Notes: generated from the sequence alone by a model not told the origin. A stretch of DNA of 64,000 nt from Caballeronia peredens (GCA_001544595.2 FCOH02000002.1:372001-436000); one strand, 5' to 3'; counted from the stretch's first letter, positions 1 through 10,503 are shown. Program-made: numbers and translations.

Positions 1-2
1 GC

Positions 3-1079
3 TTCATGGTCTATCTGCCGCTGCAGCAGGCCATCGAAGGCTACTATTTGCCGCGCGAATTCGACGGCATGTCGCGTTTCGCGCTGAGTCTGCCCATTTT
101 TCTGCTGCTCGTGAATGTTCCGATCAGGCATCTGAAATGGTTCGGCTGGGGCTGCGCGCTCGGGGCGATCGGCGCGGGCGGGTGGGCGGTGTACAGCAAC
201 ATCCACATGACGATCAACGATCTCAACCGCCTCGGCAACGATTTCACGAATCCGATTCCCTACGGCAACACGGCGCTGCTGCTCGGCTTCCTGTCCGCGA
301 TGACGATCCGCTGGGACCACTATCCGAACGTGCTCGCGAAGCGGCTCGGCATCGCGGTGAAGCTTCTGGGTCTCGCGGGCGGCGTGTACGCGTCGTATCT
401 GTCGGGCACGCGTGGCGGATGGCTCGCGATTCCGCTGTTTCTGGTGCTGTGCTCGCTCAATTTCGGCTGGGTCAGGCAGATCCGGCACTGGCTGATCGCG
501 CTGGTGGTCGCCGTGCTGGCGATGTCGGCGCTGCTCGCCTCGCCGCTCGGGCGAGAGCGCGTGATGGCGACGCGCTCCGATATCGTCCATCTGGCGGAAG
601 GCTCGGCGGCCTATAGTTCGATCGGCGCGCGCCTGCAACTGTGGCGCGCCTCCATTTACCTGTTCGAGGCGCATCCGGTGACGGGCGTTGGCAAGGGACA
701 TCTGGAGTCGTCGCTGAAAAGTCTGGCGACGAAGGGCGAAGTGCCGGCCTATATCGTCAATCAGCGCGCGCACAGCGAGTTTTTCTCGACAATCGCGGAA
801 CTGGGCGGCGCGGGCGTCGTCTGTCTGGCATTGATCTACTTCGGGCCGCTCGTGTATTTCGTGCGCTACCGGAAGTCGCCGCATCGCGATGTCTCGACGG
901 CCGCGTATTGCGGAATCGCGGTGTCGGGGTCGGTTATCATCTTCGGTTTGAGCATCGACGTATTCACCGTAGTGATGAGTACCGCGCTCATTGCGCTCAT
1001 CTGGGCCGTGCTGCTTGCGGTCATCACGCACGACGCGCGCCAGCCGCAAGGCAAGCCGGGCCGCGGGCCCATCGACTGA
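3..1079 (+). CDS. waaL: O-antigen ligase family protein, 5' end outside window
   Basis: Probable inner-membrane O-antigen ligase (Wzy_C/WaaL superfamily), which joins undecaprenyl-linked O-antigen to lipid A-core on the periplasmic face. The frame is open to the left edge, so the gene probably starts upstream; the first in-window ATG at 6 lies inside an already hydrophobic stretch. Many hydrophobic segments are visible. A large soluble loop follows LASPLGRERV and contains GARLQLWRAS and RAHSEFFSTIAELGG, the Arg- and His-containing motifs usual for this family. The last two membrane segments precede a polar tail ending in GRGPID. It lies 122 bases upstream of msbA on the same strand, which fits lipopolysaccharide export and assembly. 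Sequence alone cannot separate ligase from O-antigen polymerase; the msbA neighbour favours ligase. Confidence 0.8.
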   Translation, partial: FMVYLPLQQAIEGYYLPREFDGMSRFALSLPIFLLLVNVPIRHLKWFGWGCALGAIGAGGWAVYSNIHMTINDLNRLGNDFTNPIPYGNTALLLGFLSAMTIRWDHYPNVLAKRLGIAVKLLGLAGGVYASYLSGTRGGWLAIPLFLVLCSLNFGWVRQIRHWLIALVVAVLAMSALLASPLGRERVMATRSDIVHLAEGSAAYSSIGARLQLWRASIYLFEAHPVTGVGKGHLESSLKSLATKGEVPAYIVNQRAHSEFFSTIAELGGAGVVCLALIYFGPLVYFVRYRKSPHRDVSTAAYCGIAVSGSVIIFGLSIDVFTVVMSTALIALIWAVLLAVITHDARQPQGKPGRGPID

Positions 1080-1201
1080 TCGGTTCATCGACTGATTGGC
1101 CGATCCGCTGATCGATACACCCGTCCGTCCGGCTGACGACGATACCAACAAACGCCGCGCGGCCACGCACCTCCAGCGCCGGGCGAAGTGGAGATACGCT
1201 C

Positions 1202-2986
1202 TTGAACAATGAAGCAGGTTTGCGCAAGCCGATCGGCGGCACGGAAAGCTCGTCGCCGACGGCCGTCATGAAGCGGCTATGGCCGTATATTCGCCCGCTG
1301 ATGGGCATGGTGCTTCTCGGCCTGCTGACCATGGGCATCGTCGCTGCGACCGAGGCGGGCATTCCGATGCTGCTCAAGCCCTTGCTCGACCATGGCTTCG
1401 GCTCGAAGAGCAGCGACCATGCGAAGTGGATCGTGCCGGCGGCGGTGATCGGTCTCGCGCTCGTGCGCGGCGCGGCGCAGTACGCGTCGGGCTATTTTCT
1501 TTCGTACGTGACGAACAAGATCCTGCTGCAACTGAGGCTCGAGATGTTCCAGCGCATGATCCACACGAGCGCGGGCTTCTTCCAGCGCGAGACGGCGAGC
1601 ACGGTCATCAACGCGATCGTCTTCGAGGTCAACCAGATTCTGAGCGTGCTTTCGAGCGTCGTCGTCACGCTCGTGCGCGATTCGCTCACGGTCGTGTTTC
1701 TGCTCGGCTATCTGTTCATCCTCAACTGGCGCCTGACGCTGATCGTCGCGGTGATTCTTCCTGCGATCGGCTGGCTCGTAAGCAAGATCAACCGTCGCCT
1801 GCGCCGCCTCAACCGCGAGCATCAGACGCTCACGAACGAGCTGTCGTATATCGTCGAGGAGACGGTCGGCGGCTACAAGGTCGTGAAGGTGCACAACGGC
1901 GAGCCGTACGAGATGGGGCGCTTCAGCGAGATGAGCCATCGGCTGCGCGGCTACGCGATGCGCATGCAGGTGTCGGGCGGGCTCGCGCAGCCGCTCACGC
2001 AGTTTCTCGCGTCGATTGCCCTTGCGATCGTCATCACGATCGCGGTCGTGCAGTCGGCGAACGATCAGACGACGGTCGGCGGCTTCGTCGCGTTCGTCAC
2101 GTCGATGCTGCTCGTCATTTCGCCGTTGAAGCATCTCATCGACATCAATCAGCCCTTGCAGCGCGGCATGACGGCCGCCGAGCTGATCTTCGGCCTGATC
2201 GACGAACCCGCCGAGCCCGAAGGCGGCGGGCGGCGTCTGGAGCGTGCGCGCGGCGAAGTGGAATTCCGCGATGTGACGTTCGCCTACGGCTCGGTCGACC
2301 GGCCGACGCTCGATCGCGTGTCGTTCAAGGTGGCGCCGGGCGAGATGGTCGCGCTCGCGGGCCCGTCGGGCAGCGGCAAGACGACGCTCGTGAATCTGCT
2401 GCCGCGCTTTTTCGATCCGCGCGGCGGCCAGGTGCTCGTCGATGGCGTGCCGCTCACCGAATACAATCTGCACGACTTGCGCGGTCAACTGGCGATGGTG
2501 AGCCAGGACGTCGTGCTCTTCAACGATTCGATCGCGGCGAACGTCGCGTACGGTCAGACGCCCGATCGCGCACGCGTGATGTCGGCGCTGACGGCGGCGA
2601 ATCTTGCGGATGTGGTGTCGGCGTTGCCGGACGGCATCGATACGCTCATCGGCGGCAATGGCATGCGGCTTTCGGGCGGCCAGCGTCAGCGTCTGGCGAT
2701 CGCGCGCGCGATCTACAAGGATGCGCCGATCCTGATCCTCGACGAAGCGACGTCAGCGCTGGATTCGGAGTCGGAGCGGCACGTGCAGTCGGCGCTGGAG
2801 ACCTTGATGAAGGGGCGCACGACGCTCGTGATTGCGCACCGGCTGTCGACTATCGAGCGCGCGGATCGCATTCTGGTGATGGAGGCGGGGCGCATCGCCG
2901 AGCAGGGAAGCCATGCGGAACTGCTGCGCAAGGACGGGCTGTACGCGCATCTGCACCGGATTCAGTATCAGCAGCAGGCGGCGTGA
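1202..2986 (+). CDS. msbA: Lipid A export ATP-binding/permease protein MsbA
   Basis: Half-size ABC exporter that flips lipid A-core across the inner membrane. An N-terminal transmembrane domain (about residues 25-330) is followed by a nucleotide-binding domain. Walker [10 protein letters not shown] is near residue 387, signature LSGGQRQR near 489, Walker B with [12 protein letters not shown] near 510 and the H-loop VIAHRLS near 544. Length 594 is normal for the family (E. coli about 582). The chosen start is TTG at 1202 with GGAG a few bases upstream; an in-frame ATG at 1268 ([10 protein letters not shown]) is a reasonable alternative that removes only a polar leader. It follows the waaL-like gene and converges on rng. 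Confidence 0.93.
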   Translation: MNNEAGLRKPIGGTESSSPTAVMKRLWPYIRPLMGMVLLGLLTMGIVAATEAGIPMLLKPLLDHGFGSKSSDHAKWIVPAAVIGLALVRGAAQYASGYFLSYVTNKILLQLRLEMFQRMIHTSAGFFQRETASTVINAIVFEVNQILSVLSSVVVTLVRDSLTVVFLLGYLFILNWRLTLIVAVILPAIGWLVSKINRRLRRLNREHQTLTNELSYIVEETVGGYKVVKVHNGEPYEMGRFSEMSHRLRGYAMRMQVSGGLAQPLTQFLASIALAIVITIAVVQSANDQTTVGGFVAFVTSMLLVISPLKHLIDINQPLQRGMTAAELIFGLIDEPAEPEGGGRRLERARGEVEFRDVTFAYGSVDRPTLDRVSFKVAPGEMVALAGPSGSGKTTLVNLLPRFFDPRGGQVLVDGVPLTEYNLHDLRGQLAMVSQDVVLFNDSIAANVAYGQTPDRARVMSALTAANLADVVSALPDGIDTLIGGNGMRLSGGQRQRLAIARAIYKDAPILILDEATSALDSESERHVQSALETLMKGRTTLVIAHRLSTIERADRILVMEAGRIAEQGSHAELLRKDGLYAHLHRIQYQQQAA

Positions 2987-3018
2987 TATTGCGGGGGTGA
3001 CTGGGCTGCGATCGCTTT

Positions 3019-3050
3019 GCAGGGCATTGGGAGCCGTCGCGCTGCCCTGC
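3019..3050. terminator. Hairpin between convergent msbA and rng
   Basis: GCAGGGCA (3019-3026) pairs perfectly with TGCCCTGC (3043-3050) across a 16-base loop, in the 69-base gap between the ends of two convergent genes. There is no T-tract on either strand, so it may act as a weak bidirectional terminator or a 3'-end stabiliser. Confidence 0.35.
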
Positions 3051-3055
3051 GAAGG

Positions 3056-4525
3056 TCACATCAGCACGATGTCATACTGCTCCTGACTCAGATTGCTCTC
3101 CACCTGAAGCGAAACAGGCTTGCCGATGAAGTCCATCAGCATGGCCAGATGCTGCGACTCTTCCTCGAGAAACAAATCGATGACCTGCTGCGAAGCCACC
3201 ACGCGAAACTCGCGCGGATTGAACTGTCGCGACTCGCGCATGATCTCGCGCAGCACGTCGTAGCAGACGGTTCGCGGCGTCTTCACCTGCCCCTTGCCCT
3301 CGCACGTGGGACACGCTTCGCACAGCACATGCGCGAGTGACTCCCGCGTGCGCTTGCGCGTCATCTCGACGAGCCCGAGCTGCGAGAACCCGTTCACCGT
3401 CACGCGCGTCCGGTCCCGCGACAGAGCCTTCTTCAATTCCCCCAGCACCTGATCCCGATGCTCGACATTCTCCATGTCGATGAAATCGATGATGATGATC
3501 CCGCCCAGGTTCCTCAGGCGCAATTGCCGCGCGATCGTATGGGCGGCTTCGAGATTGGTCTTGAAGATCGTGTCGTCGAAATTGCGCGCGCCGACATAAC
3601 CGCCCGTGTTGACGTCGATGGTCGTCATCGCCTCGGTCTGATCGATCATCAGATAGCCGCCCGACTTCAGATCGACGCGCCGCGACAGCGCCCGCTGAAT
3701 CTCCGCCTCGATGTTGTACAGATCGAAAAGCGGCCGCTCGCCGGTGTAGTGATGTACTCGCGACGCCACCGCCGGCGTGAACTCCGCCGCGAAGTCCGCG
3801 AGCATCTGATACGTCTCGCGCGAATCGACCTGGATTCGCGTGGTTTCGTCGTTGACGAAGTCGCGCAGTACGCGCTGCGCGAGATTCAGGTCTTGATAGA
3901 GCAGTGTCGTAGGCGGCACGCGCTGCGCCTGGGCCACGATCGTCGCCCAGGTCTTGCGCAGATAAGCCACGTCCGCCGCCAGTTCTTCGCTGCTCGAATC
4001 CTCGGCGATGGTCCGCACGATATAGCCGCCTTTTTCATCGACGGGCAGGACGGCCGTCAGACGCGCGCGCACGGCTTCGCGTTCCGCTTCGCTCTCGATT
4101 TTCTGCGAGATGCCGATATGCGGCTCCTGCGGCAGATAAACCAGCGTGCGCCCCGCGATGCTCACCTGCGTCGAGAGCCGCGCGCCCTTGGTGCCGATCG
4201 GGTCTTTCACGACCTGCACCATCAGCGATTGCCCTTCGAAGACGATCTTCTCGATCGGCACATGCGGCGCCGCGGAATGCGGCTCGCCCGCGATGCGCGG
4301 ATGCCAGATATCGGCGACATGAAGAAACGCCGCGCGCTCGAGTCCGATATCGATGAACGCGCTCTGCATGCCCGGCAGCACCCGCACGACCCGGCCGAGA
4401 TAGACATTGCCGACACGGCCGCGCGAGAGCGTGCGCTCGACGTGAAGCTCCTGAACGGCGCCTTGCTGAACCAGTGCGACGCGGCTTTCTTGCGGTGTGA
4501 CGTTGATCAGGATTTCTTCGTTCAT
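3056..4525 (-). CDS. rng: Ribonuclease G
   Basis: Endoribonuclease of the RNase E/G family that matures the 16S rRNA 5' end and takes part in mRNA decay. The chosen start ATG at 4525 (MNEEILINVTP) gives 489 residues, the usual RNase G length. A longer in-frame opening to 4777 overlaps maf and reads as non-coding, so it is rejected. An S1-type RNA-binding region occupies the N-terminal 130 residues. The metal-binding aspartates appear in TIDVNTGGYVG and IIIIDFIDME, and a zinc-link cysteine pair in CEACPTCEGKG. There is no long C-terminal scaffold, which excludes RNase E. It is the last gene of the minus-strand set rsfS-rlmH-maf-rng, seven bases after maf. Confidence 0.95.
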   Translation of the reverse strand: MNEEILINVTPQESRVALVQQGAVQELHVERTLSRGRVGNVYLGRVVRVLPGMQSAFIDIGLERAAFLHVADIWHPRIAGEPHSAAPHVPIEKIVFEGQSLMVQVVKDPIGTKGARLSTQVSIAGRTLVYLPQEPHIGISQKIESEAEREAVRARLTAVLPVDEKGGYIVRTIAEDSSSEELAADVAYLRKTWATIVAQAQRVPPTTLLYQDLNLAQRVLRDFVNDETTRIQVDSRETYQMLADFAAEFTPAVASRVHHYTGERPLFDLYNIEAEIQRALSRRVDLKSGGYLMIDQTEAMTTIDVNTGGYVGARNFDDTIFKTNLEAAHTIARQLRLRNLGGIIIIDFIDMENVEHRDQVLGELKKALSRDRTRVTVNGFSQLGLVEMTRKRTRESLAHVLCEACPTCEGKGQVKTPRTVCYDVLREIMRESRQFNPREFRVVASQQVIDLFLEEESQHLAMLMDFIGKPVSLQVESNLSQEQYDIVLM

Positions 4526-4532
4526 GGCCTGT

Positions 4533-5147
4533 TTAGAATTCGACGCGCGCCACGCGCAGGAGAGCTGCGGTTTCGAAAAGGGGCAGACCCATGATACCCG
4601 AATAGGACCCGTCGATTCGCTCGATGAATTCGGCCGCGCGGCCCTGCACGCCGTACGCGCCAGCCTTGCCGAGCGGCTCGCCGGACGCGGCGTACCGTTG
4701 CAGCGCAGCACGTCCGACCGCGGCGAAGCGCACCGTCGAGCGCGACAGCGCGGGTTCGGGCAAAGCGCCGTCCGCATGGACCACGGCGAGCGCGGTCAGC
4801 ACTTCGTGCTCGCGCCCGACGAGGCGTTCGAGCATCGCGACGGCGTCTTCCTCGTGAATCGGCTTGCCGAGAATCAGGCCGTCGATGGTGACGGTCGTAT
4901 CCGCGACGAGAATCGGCGCTGCGCGCGTGTCCGCGGCGAGCAGCCGTGCGCGCGCCGCCTGCGCCTTCAGCACGCAGACGCGCTGAACGTAGGCATCGGC
5001 GGATTCGCCGGGAAGCTCGGCTTCGAGCGCTTCGGCGTCTTCGTCGGGACGGGGAAGGAGCAGTTCGTACTGCACGCCGAGCTGGCGCAGCAGTTCCTGA
5101 CGGCGTGGACTTTGAGACGCGAGATAAACGAAGGGATAAGTGGGCAT
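4533..5147 (-). CDS. maf: Maf-like nucleotide pyrophosphatase
   Basis: Maf/YhdE-family house-cleaning enzyme that hydrolyses non-canonical or modified nucleoside triphosphates to the monophosphate, often linked to septum control. The N-terminal substrate motif [11 protein letters not shown] is present, and the catalytic acidic region is visible as [12 protein letters not shown]. The 204-residue length is normal. It sits between rlmH and rng in a tight minus-strand set, the common arrangement in beta-proteobacteria. Confidence 0.93.
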   Translation of the reverse strand: MPTYPFVYLASQSPRRQELLRQLGVQYELLLPRPDEDAEALEAELPGESADAYVQRVCVLKAQAARARLLAADTRAAPILVADTTVTIDGLILGKPIHEEDAVAMLERLVGREHEVLTALAVVHADGALPEPALSRSTVRFAAVGRAALQRYAASGEPLGKAGAYGVQGRAAEFIERIDGSYSGIMGLPLFETAALLRVARVEF

Positions 5148-5216
5148 CGGGGAGTCGGATTTCTGAAGTCCGCGCGTTCGACATACACGGCATCAAGATC
5201 CAACTATCGGTATGCC

Positions 5217-5687
5217 TCAGGCGCGATGATAAGGATGATTCTGCGTGATGCTCCACGCGCGGTAAAGCTGTTCGGCAAGCAGCACGCGCACCATGCCGTG
5301 CGGCAGCGTCAGGCTCGACACGCGCAGCAACAGCTCGGCGCGCGCCTTCACTTCGGGCGCGAGCCCGTCAGCGCCGCCGATCACGAACGCGACGTCGCGG
5401 CCGTCCTGCTGCCAGCCGGGCAGGGCGCCGGCGAGCTGCATCGTGGTCCAGTCGCGACCGCGTTCGTCGAGCGCCACGATGCGCGCGTTCTTCGGCAACG
5501 CGGCTTCGATACGCTGCTTCTCGGCCGCCATGACGCTCTCGGCGTTGCGTCCCGACGAGCGTTGCTCAGGCTTGATCTCCTTGAGCTCGATGCGCAATTC
5601 GGGCGGCATGCGCTTCGCGTACTCTTCGAAGCCATTCGTGATCCAGTCGGGCATCTTGTGTCCGACGGCTAGGATGACCAGCTTCAT
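5217..5687 (-). CDS. rlmH: 23S rRNA (pseudouridine1915-N3)-methyltransferase RlmH
   Basis: SPOUT-class methyltransferase that methylates pseudouridine 1915 of helix 69 in assembled 70S ribosomes. The 156-residue length is canonical. The SAM-binding knot is shown by FVIGGADGL and the C-terminal [20 protein letters not shown], followed by the usual end NHPYHR. It lies 14 bases downstream of rsfS, a conserved pairing of ribosome-associated genes. Confidence 0.97.
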   Translation of the reverse strand: MKLVILAVGHKMPDWITNGFEEYAKRMPPELRIELKEIKPEQRSSGRNAESVMAAEKQRIEAALPKNARIVALDERGRDWTTMQLAGALPGWQQDGRDVAFVIGGADGLAPEVKARAELLLRVSSLTLPHGMVRVLLAEQLYRAWSITQNHPYHRA

Positions 5688-5701
5688 GAAACGGCGTTAC
5701 T

Positions 5702-6160
5702 TCAGGATGCCTGCTTGCGCGTGGTCTTGCGCGCGGGACGTTTGACGACCGGCGCCGCTTCTTCGTCGTCTTCGTCTTCGTCGGCGGTGACGTTCGCGCC
5801 GCCGAACATGTTCGGCTTCTGCAGCTTCACGCGCACGGGTTTGTCGCCCCAGACTTCCTCGAGGTTGTAGTACTGGCGCAGCGCCGGTTGCAGGATGTGC
5901 ACGACCGCGTCGCCGCAATCGACCAGCACCCATTCGCCGATCTCTTCGCCTTCCGTGCTGATGATGTCGCCACCCGCTTCCTTGACCTTCTCGCGCACGC
6001 TGTTGGCAAGCGCCTTGGTCTGCCGGTTCGACGTGCCGCTCGCCACGACCACGCGGTCGAACAGCGACGTCAGGTGGGACGTGTTGAACACCTTGATGTC
6101 TTGCGCCTTGACGTCTTCCAGACCGTCGATGATCGCGCGTTGAAGCTTCTGAATTTCCAT
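5702..6160 (-). CDS. rsfS: Ribosomal silencing factor RsfS
   Basis: RsfS/Iojap protein that binds uL14 on the 50S subunit and blocks subunit joining under nutrient limitation. The start ATG at 6160 (MEIQKLQRAIIDGLED) matches the family; an upstream in-frame extension to 6205 would run into nadD and is rejected. The core (residues 1-110) contains FDRVVVASGTSNRQ and GEWVLVDCGDAVVHI. After it comes an unusual tail of about 40 residues: an acidic block (DEDEDDEEAA) then a basic one (KRPARKTTRKQ), absent from short E. coli-type RsfS. The gene lies 13 bases downstream of nadD. Confidence 0.95.
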   Translation of the reverse strand: MEIQKLQRAIIDGLEDVKAQDIKVFNTSHLTSLFDRVVVASGTSNRQTKALANSVREKVKEAGGDIISTEGEEIGEWVLVDCGDAVVHILQPALRQYYNLEEVWGDKPVRVKLQKPNMFGGANVTADEDEDDEEAAPVVKRPARKTTRKQAS

Positions 6161-6173
6161 AGTTACCGTGTCT

Positions 6174-6896
6174 TTACCGTGTCCGGTACAAGTGATGTTG
6201 AACAATATAGTCCCATACCGCCGGCGGGACCTGATTGCGCGCCTGCTCGCGGGCAGCCGCCGTGTTTTCGGGCATGCCGGTCATCGTGCGCGCTGCTTCG
6301 CGGATCGCCGTGGCGGATACGTCGAGCAGAAGCGTTTCGTCGATGAGCATGTGCCCGTGCGGGCTCGCGCGCAAAATCTCGGGCGACGCGCGCCGCTTTT
6401 CGAATTCGGCGGCCACCGCGGCGGGCAGCGTCGCCACGTCGAAGCCCGCGCGCGTTTCCACGCAGACGTGCGCGTAGTCGAACAGCCGCTTCCAGTCGCG
6501 CCAAGTGTCGAGCTTGACGAGCTGATCCGCGCCCATCAGCAAGGCGAGCGACGCATTCGCGCCTTCACGCTCGCGCCAGCGGGCGAGGGTGTCGACGGTA
6601 TAGGTCGCGCCCTCGCGCTCGATTTCGTCGGTGGCGACGGTGATCCGCACGCCGTCGAGCGTGAGCGATCGGGCCGCCGCACGCGTCATCGCGAGCCGGT
6701 GTTCGGGCGCCGACACGCCCGCCTTCTGCCACGGCTGGCCCGCGGGCAGCAGCACGAGTTCGGTCAGTTGCAAAAGCTCGGCGAAGCGCCGCGCCAGCGC
6801 GAGATGCCCGTCGTGGATCGGATCGAACGTGCCGCCGAAGAGCCCGATGCGCTTCGCGCACGGCGCGCCGGCCGTGGCCGTCATGGTCACAGCCAT
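6174..6896 (-). CDS. nadD: Nicotinate-nucleotide adenylyltransferase
   Basis: Adenylates nicotinate mononucleotide to NaAD in NAD synthesis. The nucleotidyltransferase signature [11 protein letters not shown] is present (residues 20-30), and the C-terminal [10 protein letters not shown] matches the ISSTxIR ATP-binding motif. Length 240. Two starts are possible, ATG 6896 and ATG 6884; the first overlaps the hemF stop and the second lies two bases after it, so translation is probably coupled to hemF either way. Confidence 0.95.
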   Translation of the reverse strand: MAVTMTATAGAPCAKRIGLFGGTFDPIHDGHLALARRFAELLQLTELVLLPAGQPWQKAGVSAPEHRLAMTRAAARSLTLDGVRITVATDEIEREGATYTVDTLARWREREGANASLALLMGADQLVKLDTWRDWKRLFDYAHVCVETRAGFDVATLPAAVAAEFEKRRASPEILRASPHGHMLIDETLLLDVSATAIREAARTMTGMPENTAAAREQARNQVPPAVWDYIVQHHLYRTR

Positions 6897-7846
6897 TCCC
6901 GCCGCACCAGGAAGTCCGAGTAGAGCCGCGCCTCGGGCGTGCCCGGTTCGGGCGTCCAGTCGTAGCGCCAGTTCGCGACGGGCGGCATCGACATGAGGAT
7001 CGACTCGGTGCGCCCGCCGCTCTGCAGCCCGAAATGCGTGCCGCGATCGAACACGAGATTGAACTCGACATAGCGCCCGCGCCGGTACGCCTGGAATTCG
7101 CGTTCCTGCTCAGTGTACGGCGTGTCGCGACGGCGCTCGATGATCGGCAGATACGCTTTGAGGAACGCGTCGCCGACGCTGCGCATCATCGCGAAGGAGC
7201 GCTCGAAGCCGGGTTCCGAATAATCGTCGAAGAAAATTCCGCCGATGCCGCGCTGCTCGTTGCGATGCTTGAGATAAAAGTACTCGTCGCACCACGCCTT
7301 GAAGCGCGGATACAGTTCCGTGCCGAACGGGTCGAGCGCGTCGCGGCAGACCTGGTGGAAATGACGCGCGTCGTCCTCGTGGCCGTAGATCGGCGTGAGA
7401 TCCATGCCGCCGCCGAACCAGAAAATCGGCGCTTCGCCGGGCTTCACGGCCGTGAGCATGCGCACGTTCATGTGCACGGTCGGGCAGTGCGGGTTGCGCG
7501 GATGCATCACGAGCGACACGCCCAGCGCCTCGAAGCCGCGCCCGGCAAGCTGCGGGCGCGCGGCGCTCGCGGAAGGGGGCAACGCGTCGCCCTGCACGTC
7601 GGAGAAGCCGATGCCGCCGCGCTCGAAAAATCCGCCGTCTTCCAGAATGCGCGTGACGCCGCCGCCACGCAGATGCGCACCGGGCTCGCGAGCCCAGGCG
7701 TCGGTTGCGAAGGCCGTGCCGTCGAAGGCGCCGAGCGCATCGGCGATGCGCGTCTGCAGGCCCTTCAGATAGGCGCGGACGGCCTCGATATCGTGGGACG
7801 CGTCGTGTTCTGTGCGTGTTTGCGCGCTGCGGTTCGGTTCACTCAT
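6887..7846 (-). CDS. hemF: Oxygen-dependent coproporphyrinogen III oxidase
   Basis: Converts coproporphyrinogen III to protoporphyrinogen IX using O2, in haem synthesis. Family signatures are visible: [43 protein letters not shown] and [14 protein letters not shown] near the C-terminus. ATG 7846 (MSEPNRSAQ) gives 319 residues; a TTG four codons upstream is less likely. It heads the tightly spaced hemF-nadD-rsfS-rlmH-maf-rng series. Confidence 0.95.
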   Translation of the reverse strand: MSEPNRSAQTRTEHDASHDIEAVRAYLKGLQTRIADALGAFDGTAFATDAWAREPGAHLRGGGVTRILEDGGFFERGGIGFSDVQGDALPPSASAARPQLAGRGFEALGVSLVMHPRNPHCPTVHMNVRMLTAVKPGEAPIFWFGGGMDLTPIYGHEDDARHFHQVCRDALDPFGTELYPRFKAWCDEYFYLKHRNEQRGIGGIFFDDYSEPGFERSFAMMRSVGDAFLKAYLPIIERRRDTPYTEQEREFQAYRRGRYVEFNLVFDRGTHFGLQSGGRTESILMSMPPVANWRYDWTPEPGTPEARLYSDFLVRREWL

Positions 7847-7921
7847 CGATTGCTGCAATATGCCGTGTCGGCGGCCATGAATGGGCGGGGTAAACCCTTC
7901 GTCTGAAAAAGCTCAAAAGCA

Positions 7922-7948
7922 CGCTGCCGGACACGAGGTCCGGCAGCG
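7922..7948 (-). terminator. Probable intrinsic terminator of purD
   Basis: An 11-base-pair perfect stem (CGCTGCCGGAC at 7922-7932, GTCCGGCAGCG at 7938-7948) with a five-base loop. On the minus strand it is followed by two short T-runs, at 7915-7918 and 7906-7910. It lies 33 bases after the purD stop and separates purD from hemF. Confidence 0.65.
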
Positions 7949-7980
7949 CGGGTGTGCGGGCGGCCGGCGCCGCGCGTGGC

Positions 7981-9270
7981 TCAGTGCTTGTCGGCCGACT
8001 GCTTGCGGTTCACCGCCCGGTAGCCGATGTCGCGGCGATACTGCATGCCGTCGAACGAGATCTGATTCACTGTATCGTAGACCACGGATTGCGCGCCGCG
8101 CACGGAATCCGCCAGGCCAACGACGCACAGCACGCGTCCGCCGGAGGTCGAGAGCTTGCCGTCCGCGAGCGTCGTGCCCGCGTGGAACGTCACCGAATTC
8201 TCCGTTTCCGCCGGAATGCCGGTGATGCGGTCGCCGCGGCGCGGCGTGTCCGGATAATGATGCGCCGCGAGCACGACGCCCAGCGCCGTGCGGCGGTCCC
8301 AGTCGAGTTCGACGCTGTCGAGCTTGCCGTCGATCGCCATTTCCACAACCTTCGAAAAGTCGCCCTTCAGACGCGCCATGATCGGCTGCGTCTCGGGATC
8401 GCCCATTCGGCAGTTGAATTCGAGCGTCTTCGGGTTGCCGTTCGCGTCGATCATGAGGCCCGCGTACAGAAAACCGGTGAAGCGGATGCCTTCGCTTTCC
8501 ATGCCGCGCACCGTCGGCTGGATGATCTCGCGCATCACGCGCGCATGCAGCTGCGGCGTGACGATCGGCGCGGGCGAGTAGGCGCCCATGCCGCCGGTGT
8601 TCGGGCCGCGGTCGCCGTCGAGCAGACGCTTGTGGTCCTGGCTGGACGCGAGCGCGAGTACGTGCTTGCCGTCCACCATCACGATGAAGCTCGCTTCCTC
8701 GCCCGCGAGGAATTCCTCGATCACGACGCGCGCGCCCGCATCGCCGAGCGTGTTGTCGGCGAGCATGGAATCGACGGCGGCGTGCGCTTCCTCGGCCGTC
8801 ATCGCGACGACTACGCCCTTGCCGGCCGCGAGCCCGTCCGCCTTGACGACGATCGGCGCGCCCTTGGCGTCGATATACGCGTGCGCGGCGGCGGCCTCGG
8901 AGAAGGTTTCGTACTCGGCGGTCGGGATGTTGTGGCGCTTCATGAACGCCTTGGCGAAATCCTTCGAGCTCTCGAGTTGCGCGGCTTCCCGGCTCGGCCC
9001 GAAAATCTTCAGGCCGCGCGAGCGAAACAGATTGACGATGCCCGCCGCGAGCGGCCCTTCGGGCCCGACGAGCGTGAACGCGACATGCTCTTTCTCGACG
9101 AAATCGGCGAGTTCCGCCGGGTCCGTGATGTCGACGTTGCGCAGGCGCTCGTCCTGCGCGGTGCCGCCGTTGCCCGGCGCCACATAGACGATCTGCACGC
9201 GCGGCGACTGCGCGAGCTTCCATGCGAGTGCATGTTCGCGACCGCCGGAACCGACGACGAGTAACTTCAT
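7981..9270 (-). CDS. purD: Phosphoribosylamine-glycine ligase
   Basis: GAR synthetase of purine synthesis, ATP-grasp fold. ATG 9270 gives MKLLVVGSGGREHALAWKL, the standard N-terminus, and 429 residues; the upstream in-frame extension is discarded. Further signatures are ADGLAAGKGVVVA (ATP-grasp), GDRGPNTGGMGAYSPAP and FNCRMGDPETQ. A probable terminator after the stop and a 272-base gap before it suggest its own transcript rather than co-transcription with yebC. Confidence 0.96.
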   Translation of the reverse strand: MKLLVVGSGGREHALAWKLAQSPRVQIVYVAPGNGGTAQDERLRNVDITDPAELADFVEKEHVAFTLVGPEGPLAAGIVNLFRSRGLKIFGPSREAAQLESSKDFAKAFMKRHNIPTAEYETFSEAAAAHAYIDAKGAPIVVKADGLAAGKGVVVAMTAEEAHAAVDSMLADNTLGDAGARVVIEEFLAGEEASFIVMVDGKHVLALASSQDHKRLLDGDRGPNTGGMGAYSPAPIVTPQLHARVMREIIQPTVRGMESEGIRFTGFLYAGLMIDANGNPKTLEFNCRMGDPETQPIMARLKGDFSKVVEMAIDGKLDSVELDWDRRTALGVVLAAHHYPDTPRRGDRITGIPAETENSVTFHAGTTLADGKLSTSGGRVLCVVGLADSVRGAQSVVYDTVNQISFDGMQYRRDIGYRAVNRKQSADKH

Positions 9271-9542
9271 TTGAATCCCCGAAATCCTGACTAAAAGCGG
9301 CTTGAATGAAAGCGTTGGCTGCATCGTGCCCGAGACGCACCCGAGACGCGCGCATGACGTTCGTCATGGTGGCGAAGGCGGCTCGCGCTGACATCGGCTG
9401 CGTCACGCGCCTTCCCCGGGCGATGCCGCGCCGCGTCGATCCGGCGGCGCCGCTCCGGCACCAGAGCCGAAGCGAAAGATGTTCCATGCGAGGGCGGGGC
9501 GGTTCTCACCACGGCCGCCGTGCCCCCGGCGCGACCCGAAGC

Positions 9543-10271
9543 TCAGTCTTCGTTGATCGCGGCGTTTGTATAGACTTCCTGCACGTCGTCGAGATTTTCG
9601 AGCGCATCGAGCAGTTTTTGCATTTTCGCTGCATCGTCGCCACTGAATTCGACTTCCGTCTGCGGTTTCATCGTCACTTCGGCGAGTTCCGCCTTGAAGC
9701 CCGCGGTGTCCAGCGCGTCCTTCACCTTCTGGAAATCGTTCGGCGGGCAGATCACTTCGATACTGCCGTCCTCGTTCGTCACGACGTCATCCGCGCCGGC
9801 TTCGAGCGCTGCGTCCATCAGCTTGTCTTCCGGCGTGCCCGGCGCGAACAGGAACTGGCCGACGTGATCGAACATGAACGACACCGAGCCGTCCGTGCCC
9901 ATGTTGCCGCCGAACTTCGAGAACGCGTGGCGCACTTCGGCGACGGTGCGGGTGCGGTTGTCCGTCATCGTGTCGACGATGATCGCCGCGCCGCCGATGC
10001 CATAGCCTTCGTAGCGGATTTCTTCGTAGTTCGCGCCGTCTACGCCGCCGACGCCGCGCTGGATCGCGCGGTTGATGTTGTCTTTCGGCATGTTGGCGTC
10101 GTAGGCCTTGTCGACGGCGAGCCGCAGGCGCGGGTTCGAGTCGGCTTCGCCGCCGCCCATGCGCGCCGCGACCTGGATTTCCTTGATGAGGCGCGTCCAG
10201 ACCTTGCCCTTCTTGGCGTCGGCCGCTGCTTTCTTATGCTTGATGTTGGCCCATTTCGAATGACCCGCCAT
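9543..10271 (-). CDS. yebC: YebC/PmpR family transcriptional regulator
   Basis: TACO1/YebC-family protein; members act as DNA-binding regulators or as factors that relieve ribosome stalling. ATG 10271 gives [18 protein letters not shown], the invariant N-terminus, and 242 residues. The family stretch [14 protein letters not shown] is present in the middle domain. The longer opening to 10433 reads as non-coding. A likely promoter lies about 200 bases upstream. Confidence 0.96.
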   Translation of the reverse strand: MAGHSKWANIKHKKAAADAKKGKVWTRLIKEIQVAARMGGGEADSNPRLRLAVDKAYDANMPKDNINRAIQRGVGGVDGANYEEIRYEGYGIGGAAIIVDTMTDNRTRTVAEVRHAFSKFGGNMGTDGSVSFMFDHVGQFLFAPGTPEDKLMDAALEAGADDVVTNEDGSIEVICPPNDFQKVKDALDTAGFKAELAEVTMKPQTEVEFSGDDAAKMQKLLDALENLDDVQEVYTNAAINED

Positions 10272-10475
10272 TACCTTTCTCCATCGCGCGCGGACTTCGT
10301 GCCGGGCGCCTAGTGTGCTGTCGTGCTGAAAGTGTCTGTTCGCGCCCGCTCGCGCCGATTTTGCGCCGACGTTTGCGCCTCGGCGCGCATCGCGTCTCGA
10401 GCAGGCGCCGGGTCCGCCCGTGGATCGGCGCATGTGCGATCTGATCCGGCGTAACCCGAATAGGAACAGACCGAA

Positions 10476-10503
10476 ATTTTAGCATGGCGGCACGCGCTCT
10501 CAG
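10476..10503 (-). promoter_or_regulatory. Candidate sigma-70 promoter of yebC
   Basis: Read on the minus strand, CTGAGA (10498-10503) and TAAAAT (10476-10481) are separated by 16 bases in an otherwise GC-rich area. They match -35 and -10 boxes at four and five of six positions. The next gene downstream is yebC. Confidence 0.4.

Noticed and set aside
3056..4777. Extended 573-codon RNase G
   Set aside because: The N-terminal 84 codons overlap maf in another frame; the ATG at 4525 gives the exact family N-terminus and length.
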